Shown here: positions 61,259-64,000 of the stretch, piece after piece
Numbering within the stretch: the stretch's first letter is position 1
How the letters are laid out: every line of letters starts with the position of its first letter
Source of the DNA: Echinometra lucunter
Taxonomy: Eukaryota; Echinodermata; Echinoidea; Camarodonta; Echinometridae
Direction: 5' to 3'
Assembly (NCBI GenBank): GCA_029962745.1
Contig: CM057152.1
Location: 22,959,176-23,023,175, forward strand
DNA length: 64,000 nt
Made by a program: the position numbers and the translations under genes
Notes under the pieces: generated by a model
Told to the model about the DNA's origin: nothing
Database searches by the model: none
What the model saw: the letters and a program-made list of their open reading frames with translations, nothing else

Positions 61259-63382
61259 TCGAAATATACTTGTGAGAAAACAATTCAACATCATACAGAG
61301 TTAACCTTGCTTGGTATTTTAATTTTGAGTTACTACCCTGCTGAACATGTGCAGGTATAACAAATCTTGTACCATAAATCCGCTTTCACACCGTTCAACC
61401 TCTTCCTCCGTTTTGATTAATCTACAAAGCCTAGCTTGTGTTTCCCCATCTTGAAAAGGGCAAGGATGCCATTTAAGGCTGCATCCCTTCGATTATTAGC
61501 TTGTTTGCATGATTCACTTATTTGAGCACACTTTCCTGGAGAACTCTGCAGGTATCGTCATCCAGTAACAGGCAACTGGTTGATGCCTGCAGGGGAATAC
61601 CTAACTCATCCTCTAGGAAATTGCTTGGAGCAATTGAGAAAGATGCTACCAGAATGAAAGTGATGGCACCGATCCATTTTCTGAACGAAAGATGCAAAGT
61701 GGATAGAGTTGCTCAGGTTGATAGGAAATTCTTACAAGAATGGGAGAGGGCAAGAGAGAGAGAGTGAGAGAGATAGAGAGAGCACAAAATGGAGGATGCT
61801 AGTGGAGATATGGAATGACATTTTATCTCTATCAAGTTAATATTTTATTATTTGTAACAAGGTTACGGCTTGGCACTTCCGCTCTCTGGTGACTGAGAAT
61901 GTCTAATTTTTGTTGCTGAAATTTTCTATCTCCCAGTGTATGCAAAAGATATGTAAACATTTATTTTACTGAAACAAATATCTCATAAACCAGAATTTAG
62001 CGGCATGAGGTTCCCTTTGCTTATTCACATTTGGTGAAAACGGGAACTCCTCCAGTAATGAAATATGCCTAATTTTTTTAAGCCTGTGTGTGCATGTATA
62101 TTTGTGCGAATTATTTAGCAGCTATTAAGATGTTCTGTGGATCTGTTATACTTTTAGTCTTTTCGTTTCTGTAAGGCTCAAATAAGATCAGAATGGAAAA
62201 AGACAAAACAGGTTTACGGCAGGTATTCAGCTGTGGAGTGTGTTCACATAGAGCTCTTTTGACAAACTTCTTATGTTTTTCAGAACTCTCTTTATATGAC
62301 TGAAAAGTGATTCTGCAAGAATTCTTGCAGAATCCAGAATGGTTTTCTGCATACCAAGCAGAGAAAAATGATGGAGGGAGAGAGTGAGGGAGATAGGTAA
62401 GGATGTTGATGTGCATTGGTAATGAGGGTTGATTGAATGCAAGCAGTCGGTTGAATGATAGCTTGATCCGATTCTACATGCAAATCAGCCTGGCAGGAAG
62501 GAGCACACGCGGCCAGGGGGAACGCCACATGCATGCATAATGACAACCGAGAGGGATGGATGGATCGCCATGATCAAGAGAGGGGGGGGGGGAAGGAAGA
62601 CCAGGATGATGATGATGATGCCAGTGATGATGAGGATGAAAGGTCTGGCTGCGAGCCAAAATACGACAAATGTTCACTACCCGGCCCCTGGATGCTGTTG
62701 ACAGACGGAGAGAACGGGAGAGGGATGACGAGGAGGAGAGCGGAGAAGAGGATGAGAGAGATGGACGGGTGAGAAAGAGAAGGGAGCGGAGTAAGAGAGA
62801 GATGGTCAATGAAAAAAGAGAGAGAGAGAGATGTAGAGAGAGGAGGTGGTGTGGTTAGAGACCCCGGGATGCATGATGTCGAGAATTGAAGTGATCATGT
62901 GATGGCAGTTGCGTGTGCTTATTCTGAAAATACCCATGTGACTGCTTAGCCGCAATGCATTGCTACAATGAATGGGATGGGTGGCAGGCTGCTGTTAAAG
63001 GGCCCACTCACCTTCAGGCTTGAAGTCGTGAGGAGTTTCTTAGTTCACATCGTTCAAGAATCGCTCTTTTTATACTATTTTACCGAGATAATGCAGAATT
63101 ACTGTGTTCTCACTCCAAGATAGAGTGATATTTCTTTTGAGAAGTGATTTGAATTTATACAGTACATGATATATTCATTATAAAAACAAAATAGTGAAAG
63201 AAAAAGTTATGTGTCTTGGAAAAATCCTCTAGGAGCCAAGATTGTATTGGAAAACCTAACTTGCTTTATTCAAGTAAACATTGACATGTATATAAATCAT
63301 AATAGTAACAATTAGCCCAAATGCTGTCAGTTGTGAAAAAATTTTAAAACTAGATTTCCCTCTTCTTTTTTTAATCTTCCAG
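61259..63382. other. Intron 3' part with purine-rich tracts
   Basis: Holds GA-rich sequence at 61742-61780 and 62575-62860. The frames there encode Arg/Glu/Asp-rich low-complexity peptide. At 62994 TTAAAGGGCCCACTCACC resembles the start of a TTAA element, but no matching right end was found. The polypyrimidine tract and acceptor of exon c end the region. Confidence 0.5.
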
Positions 63383-64000
63383 GCAAGCAAGAATCCAGCA
63401 GTCCTAGCATCACTCCTCCGCCCAATGCATCCTCAGCAGAAGGACTCAGATCTCCTCCAGCACCTCCTACAGAATCCAAAGCAGGGTCTTCTTCATCTCC
63501 ACCTGGCAAGACTGCTCCTCAGGCTGCTAAGAAACAAGCAAATGAAAGGCAGGCCACAGAAATGCCAGAGCCAACTCAGTCTCCTTTGAAAGACAGTATA
63601 AAGAGTAGAGAGAGTAAACCACAAGTCGAGGCTAGTGTGAGTGAAGCTTCAGTTGGAACAAAGTACTCTCCTAGAAGAGAGAAATCTGCTTCTTTGACAT
63701 CAAACTCAGATGGAACTGTTGGGAAGACCTCACCATCTAGAGTATCAAGTTCATCGAAAGTATTACTACAATTCAGTCCAAGTAAAGGGATGGCCAGTGT
63801 CAATGCTACACTGAGGAAGTCACCAGAATTAGGGAAAGAACCGACAACAGTGAAAGATCTGACACCAAACAAATCAATTTTGTCAGTTGTAACCAACCCC
63901 AATGCTGCTGAACAAGGGAAAACACCTTTCCATATCAGTCTGGCCAAATCTGATGGGCAGGGTCCTCCGAAGGAGTCACATCCCTATCCACTATCACTTG
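63383..64000 (+). CDS. Coding exon c (partial): long Ser/Pro-rich region, open to window end
   Basis: After a pyrimidine-rich acceptor (TTTTTTAATCTTCCAG, ending at 63382), 618 bp stay open in the frame set by exon b (phase 1 entry; split codon Gly) to the end of the window with no donor. About 205 residues are visible, beginning GKQESSSPSITPPPNASSAE. The sequence is rich in Ser, Pro, Lys and Thr, with many SP/TP dipeptides (SPPAPP, SPLK, SPRR, SPSR, SPSK, SPEL, TPNK), which are potential proline-directed phosphorylation sites. No globular domain, signal peptide or membrane segment is visible, so it is probably intrinsically disordered. An antisense open frame over the same bases (63576-63947) is a shadow of the codon bias. 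Large chromatin regulators commonly have tails like this, but nothing identifies which one this is. The exon continues beyond the window. Confidence 0.85.

Larger units (their letters stand above)
24018..63382 (+). other. Intron between exons b and c (inflated by a duplicated contig end)
   Basis: Begins GTAAGT and ends TTCCAG; 39.4 kb as assembled. It holds a 500-N gap flanked by an 8.8-kb repeated segment, so the real intron is probably about 30 kb. No supported exon was found inside. Confidence 0.7.

Noticed and set aside
62474..62858. Arg/Glu/Asp-rich and Ser/His-rich frames
   Set aside because: Low-complexity purine-rich tract with no splice support.
62994..63020. TTAAAGGGCCCACTCACC as the start of another TTAA element
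   Set aside because: No inverse right end was found downstream within the intron.
63576..63947. 123-codon minus-strand frame
   Set aside because: Antisense shadow of exon c.
23817..64000. Naming the gene as a KMT2-type methyltransferase or other AT-hook regulator
   Set aside because: Only a weak resemblance in composition; no diagnostic domain (PHD, SET, FYRN) is in the window.

Overview
This window looks like 64 kb of an AT-rich marine invertebrate nuclear genome, most likely an echinoderm such as a sea urchin. That is judged from repeat style, intron size and signs of high heterozygosity; no species-specific gene was recognised. There is no bacterial-style coding. Only three segments behave like real protein-coding sequence, all on the + strand, with canonical splice sites and compatible phases: exon a (7457-7586), exon b (23817-24017) and exon c (63383 to beyond the window end). 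Together they encode part of one large, low-complexity, probably nuclear protein with a SUMO-interaction-like motif, an AT-hook-like GRPRK basic patch, an Ala/Gly-rich stretch and a long Ser/Pro-rich tail. I could not assign it to a named family. The introns as assembled are about 16.2 kb and 39.4 kb, and positions 1-7456 are upstream intron or flank.

The rest is repeats. The most notable is just after exon a: the exon and the start of its intron recur as a decaying tandem array of five more copies (8062-8950), several with stop codons, interrupted by two small transposons. Many short non-autonomous elements with inverted ends occur. Several families are bounded by TTAA: 512-939, 7649-8061, 9079-9491, 22871-23361, 23358-23757, 38602-39165 (with 47930-48497) and 59155-59742. 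Two of these families also survive as truncated copies at 60699-61006 and 61007-61258. Others include a 610-bp element carrying six copies of a TTTTCACGAAGTGA-like motif (27899-28508), a 214-bp element with a 9-bp target duplication and TTAGGG-like core (55379-55592), two diverged hairpin-type elements (3274-3638; 12558-12946), and an interspersed family with no obvious ends (3655-4125; 32560-32935; 34185-34665).

Two runs of exactly 500 N split the window into three contigs (1-14815, 15316-39685, 40186-64000). At both gaps the sequence ending at the gap is repeated by the sequence starting after it: 10595-14815 matches 15316-19532, and 30877-39685 matches 40206-49024. The simplest reading is overlapping allelic contig ends that were not merged, so about 13 kb is probably false duplication and both introns are shorter than they appear.

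No tRNA, rRNA, CRISPR array, promoter or intact transposase gene was found. All reading frames of 60-205 codons other than exons a-c fall in repeats, simple sequence, N runs or unremarkable intron.
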